From NCBI GenBank assembly GCA_963565915.1, contig OY751489.1:1736001-1800000 (forward strand): DNA of 64,000 bases, given 5' to 3'. Positions within the stretch are counted from its first letter, which is position 1, and each line of letters opens with the position of its first letter. This document shows, piece by piece, positions 44,497 through 55,391 of the stretch. The notes under the pieces are model-generated. The model ran no database searches and had not been told where the DNA came from. It saw nothing but the letters and a program-made list of their open reading frames with translations. This DNA comes from Entoloma clypeatum. Its lineage: Eukaryota; Basidiomycota; Agaricomycetes; Agaricales; Entolomataceae. The position numbers were made by a program, and so were the translations under genes.

Positions 44497-45989
44497 ATGA
44501 CCACTTCTTCGAACGAGCTCTACACTCGTCTTTCCAAGTTCGAGGTCGAACTCAATATCCTCACCGATCTCAACCAACTCCGCAAGTCCGGAGAAGCACG
44601 GGTTCGGGAAATCTTATTCGAACTTCATGATACACTGGTAAGTCATGCTCGCGAAACCCTGTTTCCTACTAAAACATTTCTTCTTTCAGGTCACGGCTGC
44701 AGGTTGTGTGGACGACTACGCTGAGCGGCTCTTAAACACCATTGCGTACAACTTATACCGCGCTGGCTACACGATGGACCGCCGCTGGTGGAAATGGTGG
44801 CCCAACCTTCATGGGCAAACCCTCCAAGACCTCCCCGAGGTGAGTCGTTTGCTTATTTGCTTTGCTAATTCCCACATTATATTTATGCAGGATCGCCTAC
44901 TGGAAGAGGACGAGGCCATCCATCTCTAGCGGGAAACGGCCCACCAAGCTCATCGCGAAGGCCATAGGGTACATGACGGCCAGTCCAACTTCACCCCACA
45001 TCGAGGACCAGGGCAAGTCGACCTCTCGCGCTGCACGATTGAAGCCTGTGACCCGCGCTAGTGGTAAGCGTGCAGCTCCTCATTCGCCTCCCAGTCAGGG
45101 AGCTCTCAAGGTGAATCTCCTGATTATTTCTTTTACTTCTTACTAAATTTCCTTCCAGAAACATCGCTCCGATATTGGTCGTCAAGCTTTGCAAGCAGAC
45201 AGCAAGGACGACGACAACGAGGTGGTTGGCGCGCACACCCCCGCCAGACCTCAACCCGTTGCTACTAGGCCCCATGTCGTAACAGCGCCCGCGGCCACTG
45301 AAAAAGTGCCCGCAAGGCCCCCTACTCAGCCCGAACCGAAACCCGCCACGGTCGCGAAAGCACCACAGGTCGACACGAAAGAGGGTACTGCCCTCAAGGC
45401 AGATGAGTTGCAACAACTCCGTGTTGCGTTGCCCATTATGGTACATTTTCTTTCTTCCTGACTCATTCTATAGTTAACTATGCCTTTTCTTAGCCCAGCC
45501 TTCCCTGCCTCGTTTGCGCCAGTGGACCAAGTGCGGCTCGCTGCCGTTTCCAAGGTTGGGGCAAGAAGTGCTCCAACTGCCAGAGCGGCAGTCGGGTAGG
45601 GTGCTCTGACCCTTGTCGACATCCATGCCTCAACTGCTCTCCACTTCCTACCTCTCGGAAGCCTTGTCGGCCATCGCCACTCGTTGCGAACGGTCCATTA
45701 CCCTCTTCCTTCACCAGCTGGCTCAGCTGTATCGTTGCGAGGGCGACTTTCCTCAGGGCCTGGTAGCTGACGAGGTGGCTCACCAGGAGCTCTTCGAAGT
45801 CTTCGGCCTCACTCAATTCGACCCTCCCGCTGGTCAACAGTCCTCCCACTAGAATCCCGTCTTCGTCAAGAAGGTTGCGCCTGTCCAGAAATCGGACTCA
45901 GCTTCTGACGAGGACTCTCCTGTGGAGGAAGATGCCGATGAAGTCGCAAAGGATCTGTTTGTTCAGGGGTCATCTCGCAATGTCACCTA
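44497..45989 (+). pseudogene. Gene X: multi-exon, Cys-rich, unrecognised
   Basis: The ATG at 44497 starts a helix-rich first exon. Four GT-AG introns are clear: 44638-44689, 44840-44890, 45111-45158 and 45442-45493 (48-52 bp, with CTAA-type branch sites). Exons 1-2 join in phase and give a Trp-rich block (DRRWWKWWPN). Exon 3 hits TAG at 44927 unless the frame changes. Exon 4 is Pro/Ala-rich. Exon 5 has a cysteine cluster CLVCASGPSAARCRF, GKKCSNCQSG with spacing CX2CX8CX8CX2CX8C, suggesting metal binding. A further frame change near 45600 and an acidic tail (DEDSPVEEDADEV) follow. The product is unknown. It may be a retroelement Gag-like gene or a lineage-specific host gene that has decayed. 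Confidence 0.55.
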
Positions 45990-46414
45990 GGTACTGCGGG
46001 CCTTCTTTTTTGAATATATATATTTGCACATGTCATGGGCTATACACCCTTATATTTTCTCTGTATACACTCGCTGCGGGCTTACACCCAAATATATTGC
46101 TTTTCTTCGATCTTTGATTAAATTCATTAAGGGCCTCCTGCTCAGAACTAAAGTATTACTAAGTCTATCGCGAAGACGTTGGACGACGTCTCGTTTTACT
46201 TTGATCGTTATGCTGCATGGCACTCAGGGGTTTGGTATATCTATTTGACAGTGATTATGTCTTTCTGATATCTCCTTCCGAGATCCCACTCTTTCATGTT
46301 CTGTTTCATTTATGGCAATTTGAGGTTCGCAATTGTACTGGAACAGGCTCGCGACCCCCCACTCCCCCACACTAAAGAATACAACTCTCCGAGTTGGACA
46401 TCGCTCTATTCCAT
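45990..46414. other. Spacer between genes X and E
   Basis: No gene is seen. It has short AT-rich stretches (ATATATAT near 46016) and a C-rich run near 46360. Confidence 0.4.
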
Positions 46415-46839
46415 GAAGGCAAGACCAGCATCGCGAAGCTCCCCCTGTTGACTATCACAAGGGCTGACTATCCCCTCATAGAGGGAACCGCCGTGTCTAA
46501 CCACGCAATCCTGGGTGCCACTACCATCTGGTATAGCACGGCCTCCAAAAAAAACTTTCCTTACTAAGTCGCCAGGGAAGCTATAAAAGCCCGCGACCAC
46601 TTGAAGAGTAAACACCACCCTCACCCTAGCACAAATCAACCCCGCTAGACAAACTTGCCCTCAGGTCACACACCGCCTCTAAAAAAAAGATGTCTAACGA
46701 AGACAAAACCCAGGCCGTGAAAAAGGTCTTAGCCTCGCTCATTGGTTCATTCCTGGAAGATCCCCAGGCACCTGCCAAGAAGCTGCCAACATGCTCCGAG
46801 GCATACCTCATCTGTTGGTACGCATATGACGACCTCAAA
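46415..46839 (+). repeat. 425-bp inverted repeat, left arm (promoter and first exon of E)
   Basis: This matches 49679-50103 in reverse complement, at the same length and with only scattered substitutions. It includes a TATA box, an A-rich stretch and the first 50 codons of gene E. Confidence 0.92.
46582..46589 (+). promoter_or_regulatory. TATA box of gene E
   Basis: TATAAAAG stands about 100 bp before the ATG at 46690 and is kept in the second copy of the repeat. Confidence 0.6.
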
Positions 46840-47929
46840 GTACGTCGCGACAGCGCACTGAACCTGTTTGACCATTCCAACTATTTCATCAGCCTCTAAA
46901 TCTCCGTCATGCACATATTTCCAACAAGTACCTCAAGGACGCACAACTCACAGACCACATTTTCGTAGCTAGGAACAGCCTACAGGTGTTCCATGACAAG
47001 AACAAGTCTTGGAGACTCCTGTCCATGTTCTTCACCCTCAAGGACATGGTCGCGTACATATGATACCTGCATCAAGGACCTACATCCACCGAGGAGACCG
47101 CGCCTCCACCTGCAAGTGAGCCTCCGGCCAACAGTGAGAAACCCGAAGTGAGTCGACGCGAGAGCTGGAGTCCGTCCCCTGCACTAATTGAATGGCCTGA
47201 CCAGGTCAAGGTAACTGATCCTGACGCCGATCTCAACCTCGACGTCTCTAATATCCCAGATGCAAACAGCCCGTCCGCCGCCGCGGAACCCAAATTAACC
47301 CAGCCGGGGACAGCGACGACAGCGACGGAAATGCCGAGCACCCCATCGAACCTCGTAAGCAATCGCGAGATGAATGAGGTCTGTCATTATTCTTATACTA
47401 CCTTCCGACTTCCAATGGTATTGAAGCCGCTTCTCGCTACTGTGCAAGAAGATGGACGTCGACCCCGAGACCCTCCATCCCATAACTGCGGACGATGGGT
47501 CTGCCAAGAAGTCCATTACCGCTCCTTTGATGGAGAAATCATCATCCAGCATGGTACGTCAACATACTGCCCCCGACAATCTCTTCTAATTTTCCCCATA
47601 TCACAGAAAGGGTCTGGGTCGAAGGGCAAATTGGCCCCGGGTCCCAAATCCAACAAGAAACCACAGCTGGAGACCAAGGAAGCCCCGTTCAAGGACACAG
47701 TGCCGATGGGACCAGCACAAGTGGAGCAGCGAGGTAATTTTCACAAAGAAGGTACCATACTAAACGTCTCCGCCTTTCTCATCCATCGTTAATATGTCAC
47801 CCCGCAGCTGCTCACTTCGCGATGGACAATCCCCTCGCAAACAAGATCCTCTTGGAGACTGGGTCAATCCTGGAGATGCCCCTGACTCACACTGAGAAGT
47901 CCCTTCATGACACTGAGGCCCTCGTCTGA
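46690..47929 (+). pseudogene. Gene E: multi-exon, unrecognised, possibly Gag-like
   Basis: The first exon (MSNEDKTQAVKKVLASLI) is helical and ends near 46839-46899. Downstream segments read as helix-rich (RNSLQVFHDKNKSWRLL), then Pro/Glu-rich (TSTEETAPPPASEPPAN), then basic (GSKGKLAPGPKSNKKP). They are separated by GT-AG candidates near 47152 and 47350. The last exon ends at TGA 47927 (HTEKSLHDTEALV). Its second first-exon copy is fused to a Ty3 integrase at 49679, so E may be the Gag of that retroelement family. Exon limits are not certain. Confidence 0.45.
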
Positions 47930-48239
47930 TCCCAATTTCTTACTACAATTTCTTCTCTTGATTACAACTTAAAGTATGCACAATACCTTAAAGCAGCGAC
48001 ATAACCTTCTCCTTTCCAAATTGAAGGAGCAGTATGAGTAGACTGCCCTTCACCTTTCCTGCTGCAGCAAAAGCCACAGGTCCCCTTGTAGAGGTTTTTA
48101 CTGTATAGTCCGTAATACAGGTCTTCCTCTGCTGGCACATAGGTGTTTGATATGATCGCTAAGTCATTCCAACACGGCCCTAGGCCTCGCAAGATTACAC
48201 CAGTGGTGATTTCCTTCAATGTAAGTCCCGCGAGCCCGG
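47930..48239. other. Junction between gene E and the integrase relic
   Basis: No supported feature. A minus-strand frame of 93 codons here has no recognisable motif. Confidence 0.4.
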
Positions 48240-49678
48240 TCATTCCTCATCTGAGCTGGAATCCTTGTCCGAGACTGCCCCCGCGTCATCCACGGTAGCC
48301 TCGCGAGGCATATCCTCAAACCTGTCATTCTTATCTAAGTCCAGCCTCGTTCTGTCGAACCACAGGTCCTCACCGCTGTCCTTAGCAGCCCCGGTCGAAT
48401 TTTTCAATCCTTCCAATGTCGCTTTTGTAATATCGATGAAGTCTAACACCTCTTTAGGGACTGCAATGGCACATCTCGCATGGTAGGGAATGAGTCTGAA
48501 TGCTGCAACCTTCTCATGCCATACCGACCCATCCAGTTCTGCGACAATGTATGCTCCACCTTTATTCCTCGTGATGACCACCATAGGACCAAAGTACCTG
48601 GGCTTCATTTTCTTGTCGAGACTATTTTCAACCGCTGTATTGCATACTAAAACTAGATCTCTCTCTCTAAAGTCATAATCTCTGATCTTATGCCGGTGCT
48701 CTTGCTCATAACGAAGTACCGCCGTCATCTTGGCATGCGTAACCCGCTTACACATCTCATCAATGTGCACTTGGTGCTTTGCGAGCGCACGAGCCCTAAA
48801 TCCGATCAGGTCCGCCGTTGACAGTGGCCCATCTGGAAGTTTCACTAGCCATGTTGCCTCGACAATATCTAGGGGAAGGATGGGATGCGCCCCTGTACAC
48901 ACGAAATATGGCGAGCATCCCAAACCCTTCCGAATCGTGATCCTATCTGCCCACATCATATGGTGGAAGAACCAGAACCACTTGCCAATATCACCGCCTG
49001 TGGCCTTAAACCTTAAACAAAGCCTGACGAACGTCCCAATGCGGCCTCTCAATCTGTCCATTTGCTCTAGAATTATAAGCCAAGATCATAATCCCCTTAA
49101 TTCCATACTTCTGTTCTATCCAGGCCAAAGCTTTCTTGACTGTCCCCGCGTTATCGGTCACAATCATGACCATACAGCCCCACCTACATAGTATGTCTTC
49201 AAAGAGCCAATGCCCAACAGTCCTACCTGTTTCTTGCCTTAGCGGCCGCCCTTCCATCCATGTCGATAGTGCACAGCAGCCGTGAACAATGTATTTACAA
49301 CCGTTTGACGCCAGCATCATGTGTAGCGTATCGGCATGTAGGACCTGAAACAGACCCGGCATATGGGTTACCATAGGAGGAATGTGAACCAATGTCTTCT
49401 GTCTCAGCTGACATATATGACAAGTCTGGACATATAGGCAAACATCGCGTTCATATTCCAGCCACCAGAATCTTTGCGCAACAAGCTCTTTTGTTGCATA
49501 GAAGCTGCAGTGCGCAAGGCTATCATGGGACGCCCTCATCATGTACATGTGATGCCCCTTTTTGACCACTAGTTTGTGCTTTCCCTCGCTACCTCTTCTA
49601 TAGAGCCAGCCATCATCAGTGACAAAGAATTGTCTTGCCCGCTGCATGAACTGTTTATACTGTCGGTCATTCAGGCCG
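48240..49678 (-). pseudogene. Ty3/gypsy integrase (element E')
   Basis: Integrase joins element cDNA to the chromosome. The zinc-binding HHCC finger reads HDSLAH...CHIC. The catalytic core shows HADTLHM (D), VTDNAG (D) and GQIERPHWDVRQAL (E). After a frame change near 49015, the C-terminal part continues ATGGDIGKWFWFFHH and RYFGPMVVI, ending in an acidic tail. There is no RT. The N-terminal side is fused directly to the first exon of E at 49679, marking a large internal deletion. Confidence 0.87.
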
Positions 49679-50103
49679 TTTGAGGTCGTCATATGCATAC
49701 CAACAGATGAGGTATGCCTCGGAGCATGTTGGCAGCTTCTTGGCGGGTGCCTGGGGATCTTCCAGGAATGAACCGATGAGCGAGGCTAAGACCTTTTTCA
49801 CGGCCTGGGTTTCGTCTTCGTTAGACATCTTTTTTTTAGAGGCGGTGTGTGACCCGAGGGCAAGTTTGTCTAGTGGGGTTGATTTGTGCTAGGGTGAGGG
49901 TGGCGTTTACTCTTCGAGTGGTCGCGGGCTTTTATAGCTTCCCTGGCGACTTAGTAAGGAAAGTTTTTTTTGGAGGCCGTGCTATACCGGATGGTAGTGG
50001 CACCCAGGATTGCGTGGTTAGGCACAGCGGTTCCCTCTATGAGGGGATAGTCAGCCCTTGTGATAGTCGACAGGGGGAGCTTCGTGATGCTGGTCTTGCC
50101 TTC
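49679..50103 (-). repeat. 425-bp inverted repeat, right arm
   Basis: It contains the TATA box and first exon of E on the minus strand. The right end meets the LTR of element D at 50104, so D inserted at, or broke, this copy. Confidence 0.92.
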
Positions 50104-50587
50104 TGTTACATTCCGATCCATTCCGACGATTTCCGACCAATCCCGACACCTCCGACACCTCCGATATTTTGACTAATACTTATTATGCATACTTACTGTT
50201 ATGAATCTTGTTACTACGTACATTACTTACATCTGACCATTTTACTTATGTTAAGAATCTCCGACAGCCACTCGTTATCCAACTCCAACGAAGCCACACG
50301 TCCTCCAACATAGTATTTAAACTTATGTAGAATCGTGTATTAGCTTCAGTTTGAATATCAACTTAGATTCGACATCATACCTCCCGTCCTCTTTCCGACT
50401 CTTAACTTGAGTCCGACCTCCGACCTCTGATCCTCCGATCCTCCGAAATAAGGACACCAACGTATTAGCGAGGGCGCAACACACAAGTTGAAGCCAAGTC
50501 CTTGCCCCTACGTTGCACGCGCTTCGACCCTCCGACTTTCCGACGCGTCCGACGTAGCTCCGACGTTTTGTCAATCAGTTCTTAACA
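50104..50587 (+). repeat. 5' LTR of element D (484 bp)
   Basis: The ends are TGTTACATTCC and TTCTTAACA, with a TATTTAAA promoter-like box near 50313. TCCGA repeats are dense. Confidence 0.95.
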
Positions 50588-50633
50588 GTATATTCAAACT
50601 GCCACTCGCTTATCCATATTTCAAATTCCAGTT

Positions 50634-51851
50634 ATGGCAGCCCGCACCACTCAGAACTCCCTCGCAGCAGGAGCTGCAGCCGAAGCTTCAAACCTGCAGG
50701 ACACCAGGACGACATTTCTACATATGTTCCAAGATATTCCCGCAGAAGAATCTGCACCCAAACCTGACCCCATATCTCCGACACCTCGTCTCCAAACACC
50801 TCAGACACAAGGACCTCCGATTCCTGAAGAATTCCGTCCTTTTAAATCTCCGACCTCTCCTTTTGACGATAACAATCCTTTCCGTCGCGAGCAAACTCCA
50901 AACCTCGCCAAAGCAATTATGCTTATGATGCAGGAGCTCCGACATAGAGTGACTCCGAAAACTCCGAAAAAGAAGTCGAAGGAACCCGACACTTTTGACG
51001 GTTCCGACTCTCAGAAACTCACCAGTTTCCTCGCACAATGCACACTATATTTCCGAAACAACCCCGCCTTTGACGACGATGATAACAAAGTCAGTTTCAC
51101 TCTGTCGTACCTCCGAGGAACCGTGCTCGAATGGTTTGAGCCCACCCTCTTGGGAGAGTCCGACAACGACTCTGTCTGGTTGGACAACTGGTCCGCCTTT
51201 GTGCACATCCTCCGATCCGAATTCGGACCTATTGATCCGACCGGAGAAGCAGAGGATAGCCTGGATCACCTTCAGATGCGCGACAATCAGAAGATCCTAC
51301 GTTACAACTTGGACTTCAAACGTCTTTCTGCTCGCACGCAGTGGGATGATGGCGCACTCCGATATTGGTACTATACCGGTTTAGCGGAACACATCAAGGA
51401 CGTTTTGGGGACTTTTCCCAAACCAAAGACTCTTGCTGAGTTGAAAGTAATGGCCCATAACATTGATGCTCGCTACTGGGAATGTCAACGCGAGAAATCG
51501 CGCTCCTCCGACAAATCTACTCCAAAGTCCGACAAATCCGACAAATCCGACAAAAAACAGACCCCCACTTCATCATCCTCCAACAACAACTCCTCATCGT
51601 CTAAACCCAACTCGCAAAAATCGTCATCCACCTCTCCGAAATCTGCCCTCTCCGACAAACTTGGCAAAGATGGGAAATTAACTCCCCAAGAACGCCAACG
51701 ACGATTTGACAATAATTTATGCATGTTTTGCGGCAATGTTGGTCATTGGGCTTCCGACTGCTCGAAGAAATCATCTTCTAACACCAAAGCAAAGGCCCGT
51801 GCGGCCCAAGCTGAGGACAAATCAGAGAAGACAACTGAGTCAAAAAAATAG
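50634..51851 (+). CDS. Gag of element D (405 aa), intact
   Basis: The ATG at 50634 lies 46 bp after the LTR. A Pro/Thr-rich N-terminus (about 1-120) leads to the Ty3 gag core (DTFDGSDSQKLTSFLAQC, YLRGTVLEWFEP, FGPIDPTGEAEDSLDHL). A Ser/Lys repeat (KSDKSDKSDKK) precedes one CCHC knuckle, CMFCGNVGHWASDC. The frame is open to TAG at 51849. It is the only undamaged retroelement gag in the window. Confidence 0.92.
   Translation: MAARTTQNSLAAGAAAEASNLQDTRTTFLHMFQDIPAEESAPKPDPISPTPRLQTPQTQGPPIPEEFRPFKSPTSPFDDNNPFRREQTPNLAKAIMLMMQELRHRVTPKTPKKKSKEPDTFDGSDSQKLTSFLAQCTLYFRNNPAFDDDDNKVSFTLSYLRGTVLEWFEPTLLGESDNDSVWLDNWSAFVHILRSEFGPIDPTGEAEDSLDHLQMRDNQKILRYNLDFKRLSARTQWDDGALRYWYYTGLAEHIKDVLGTFPKPKTLAELKVMAHNIDARYWECQREKSRSSDKSTPKSDKSDKSDKKQTPTSSSSNNNSSSSKPNSQKSSSTSPKSALSDKLGKDGKLTPQERQRRFDNNLCMFCGNVGHWASDCSKKSSSNTKAKARAAQAEDKSEKTTESKK
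51842..51848 (+). promoter_or_regulatory. -1 frameshift heptamer of element D
   Basis: Gag reads A AAA AAA immediately before its TAG stop. A -1 slip enters a frame (ATA GTA AGC) that is open through the protease. This is the canonical X XXY YYZ slippery pattern. Confidence 0.8.
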
Positions 51852-53745
51852 TAAGCAGTCCTCAGATTCCAGCACGTACTGGGGATTGCGTTGACTCCTT
51901 TCGTGCACCTTTGGAAACCCTCCGACTCAATGTGTCCGCTCTCTCAAATCCGAACTCTCTATGTATTGATTTGATATCTCTGACCTTTTCCGATTCTCTT
52001 CCGATAAAGACTCTTATTGATTCTGGTTCTACACATTGCTTCGCAGATACCAGATTTATTTCTTCTTTAAACTTATCTCCGACTTCGATTCCTTCACCTA
52101 TGGTTTTGAAACTTTTTGACGGTTCTTCAAATACTTATATCATGCAATCTATCGATCTTCCTCTCCGATTTCCTTCCGGTGAACTTCTGACTGTCACATT
52201 TTACGTGACAACCCTCGATTCATCTTGTAATTTGGTTCTGCTACAATCCGTTGATTGACTGGGTATTGGGCAGTATCTTATTCCGTTCTATGTTACCCGA
52301 CACTCCGAGTCCGACTCTGACGTCGACTGCTGAGGCAGCTCCGCCACCTCTGCAGTGTCCGCCCTCTCCGATGGGCACCTCTGATCCGCTCACTCCGAAC
52401 ACCTCCGACCCGCCACAGATTACCATGGTCAATGCAGCCGCATATCTCCATGCTTGTAAAGCTCCTGGGGCATACGCTTTCCATGTTCACCTCTCCGACA
52501 TCTCCGCCAATTCTGCATCTGTCTCCGACAATGCTCCTGACCTCTCTGGCATACCCGAGGAATACCATGATTTTGCTGATGTATTCAGTAAGAAAAAAGC
52601 CGACACCCTTGCACCCCACCAACCGTACGACCTCAAAATCAATTTGGAGGAAGGTACTTCCCCTCCGATTGGTCCGATGTACTCACTCTCGCAATCCGAA
52701 CTTGGATCCCTCTGAGACTTCATCGACGAGCATCTCAATATCGGTTTCATCAAACCTTCTAGTTCACCTCACGGCGCTCCGATCCTCTTCGTCCAAAAGA
52801 AAGATGGATCACTCCAACTATGCGTCGACTACCGAGGCCTGAACAAAATCACGAAGAAGGACCGATACCCACTTCCGCTCATCTCTGACCTCTTAGCCAC
52901 TGCCAGAAAAGCACGCGTTTATACCACCATAGACCTCCAACACGCATACCACCTAGTCCGCATTGCTGAAGGTGACGAATGGAAAACTGCATTCCGCACT
53001 CGCTATGGATCGTTTGAATGGTTAGTCATGCCATTCGGATTGTCTAACGCACCTGCAGCCTTTCAACGCTTTATGAACGACATCTTCTCTGACCTTCTGG
53101 ACAACTGCGTTACCGTTTACCTCGACGACATCCTGATCTACTCCGACAACCCCGAGGAACACAAAAAACATGTCCGAGAAGTCCTCCGATGACTCCGACA
53201 ACATGGTCTTTACGCCCGCGCCGACAAGTGCGACTTCTCTGCCGAAACTGTAGAATATCTTGGATTTATCCTTTCTCCCGATGGACTCAAAATGTTGGAA
53301 GCGAAAGTCAAGATTATTCAGGATTGGCCTGAACCGCGCAGAGTGAAGGACATCCAGTCCTTTTTAGGTTTTGCAAACTTTTACCGACATTTCATTCCAT
53401 TCTATTCCAACATCACTATTCCACTCACTCGTTTAACCAGGAAACATGCCACTTGGCTGTTCTCTGACGATGCTTGAACCACTTTTAATGACCTGAAAAA
53501 GGCATTTACCACTGCTCCGATCCTGACACACTGGATCCCCGACTCTCCGATAATTGTCAAAACCGACGCATCCGACTATGCCCTAGCGGCTATTCTGTCG
53601 ATAGTCACCTCCGACAATGAAGTCCACCCCGTCGCATTCCATTCCCGCACCTTCACGGCTGCCGAAGTAAACTATGACACCCACAATAAGGAATTTCTTG
53701 CCATCTATGAAGCGTTTAAAATTTGGCGCCATTACCTGGAAGGCT
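51848..53745 (+). pseudogene. Pol of element D: protease, RT, start of RNase H
   Basis: Protease shows LIDSGSTHCF (about 52015). A Pro-rich linker and the FADVFSKKKADTLAPHQPYD segment follow. RT has [41 protein letters not shown] and an intact YLDD box (near 53120), then the LGFANFYRHF block. RNase H begins VKTDASDYALAAIL and runs into the LINE. Pol returns to frame after a change near 52250. Stops at 52713, 53190 and 53475 are TGA at likely Arg positions. Confidence 0.9.
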
Positions 53746-55391
53746 TTTTTTTTTTTTTTTTTTTGGTTCAACAATTTGTATAGCAGTATACTAGGGGTAC
53801 AGTCCGCTTGACATAGAGTAAACTACATCGGTCTGAGGACCTACGTACGCAAGAAAAACAAGCGGCGCAATGCTCCGTCGAGCTGTTGAGTCCTCGCGCC
53901 AGGACGGGGGAGTCTGTTATAAACAAATGCGTTAGTATGCGCACCTGAATATTCGGCCACGCGATACAAGAGCACTCCAACCTTGCGAGGTTGGCCGTAA
54001 GCGGCGCTGGGGGGTGTCTGCGCCCTACCCACCAAAGAAGCGCCTGTGCGGTTCTTATCCTTCGATCGTGTTCGCTTGCCAGAGGGGGCTGCACCCCTTT
54101 GAACCCAGCGCGCTACCACGCGGTTACCGCCAACGGTTGTGTTGGGCGTTGGACGATCCCTAAAGGCAAATGCCCCTGGGTTATCCATAATGAATTTCCC
54201 GAAGTTGTCCCAGGTGGGAGTGTTCCTCGAGAAGGTGGGCATGTCTGGGGGCCTAGTGGGATGATGCAGACATTTGTATAGTACGTGGGCGAAGTCCTCG
54301 ACGGACCCTGTCCCACAGTCGCATTGTTCGGTCTTGTCGCAATATTGAACCTATGTCTATAGTGGCCAATTGGGGCGTGACTGGTGAGGCCGCGAACCAT
54401 TTGAGCCGTGAGGGATTGGGAGTGACCCACATCCTTAAGCCATGTACCGCCCTTGAGGTGGGACGGTTTCATTCTTTTGGCCCGAGCGTGGTCTTGGCGT
54501 CTAACGCACGACCTCGGGAATTGGTAGTGACGGCCGACGTACTTGGGGGATTGGTACAGGTTGTTCCAGTCGCCTAGCATGTCGTCTGTGAATTGCTTCA
54601 TGTTGAAGTCGAGGGATCTGGAGGCTGATTCACCACACTCGATGTGAATCGAGGAGGCAAAGTCGTGCACTGCACGGTGAGGTTCGAAGCCATGGTCCGA
54701 GCAATCAGGGACATGGTGGAAGAAGACCTTGGATTTCAGTCCTGGTTCCTCAAACCAAGGAACCAGGTTACTGATGATAGCAAGTGCAGTTGCCTGCGAG
54801 GAATGGAGGTCCGGGTCTGTAGCCTGCCGAATGGCGTTAACAGAGTCGGTGAAGACGTGGATTTCTTCCAGTTGAGAGAGTCCTCCTAGCAGAGTGACCA
54901 GGTTGGAAAACCCATGTCCTATTGCTAGGGTTTCAGTGTCATCAGAGACTGCGAGGCCACCAGCCGCCCAGTCTTTATTGATGGAGTACCCCATGTGCCA
55001 GGTTTCCCAAGCTGCAACAGCTTGGTGGCCCGACACGAGGGAGGGAACAGCCGCGTCGGTGACAATGACCGCGGATTTGTTAGAGCAGATGTTGGCATCG
55101 AACACCTTGTTAAGGGTGATGAGGCGCAACCTCCTGGCTTCGGCTTGCTCCTTAGCGGTTTTGCCGCGGATAAGGGTGATATCGTGTATGATACGGTCGG
55201 GGAAGCGATCTAGGACGCGCTTCCCTGGCTCGTTGTAGTTATTGAAGGGTGATAGGGGGACAGACACATTTGCACGGTATGCCCAGATATCAACGAGGGG
55301 GGATTTGAGGTTGTACATAAATTCCGGGGAGTACCACGGTCGCTTTGAGGGGTCTTCCTCATCGCAGACCATGACAGTCATGTGTCGTGGT
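53746..55391 (-). mobile_element. 5'-truncated LINE with 16-bp target duplication
   Basis: The insert ends in poly-A on the minus strand (T-run 53745-53764). The target duplication CATTACCTGGAAGGCT is present at 53730-53745 and 55392-55407. Its first base pairs coincide with mid ORF2, so reverse transcription stopped early. Confidence 0.95.
53841..55381 (-). pseudogene. LINE ORF2 C-terminal part: RNase H and zinc finger
   Basis: The frame 55381-54113 has an RNase H-like domain (VIVTDAAVPSL, INKDWAAGGLAVSDDTET, EIHVFTDSVNAIRQA, HHVPDCSD). It then shows TSHAPIGHYRHRFNI, the usual lead-in to a terminal finger. One frameshift near 54310 moves the finger (CDCGTGSVEDFAHVLYKC) into the frame that ends at 53841. 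RT and endonuclease are missing. It differs clearly from the LINE at 22004-24884. Confidence 0.85.

Noticed and set aside
49680..49892. Plus-strand frame repeated at 46626-46880 (minus)
   Set aside because: Both are antisense to the first exon of gene E and recur only because that segment is duplicated.
54353..55238. Plus-strand frames across the LINE in element D
   Set aside because: They are opposite a recognisable RNase H region and lack any motif.
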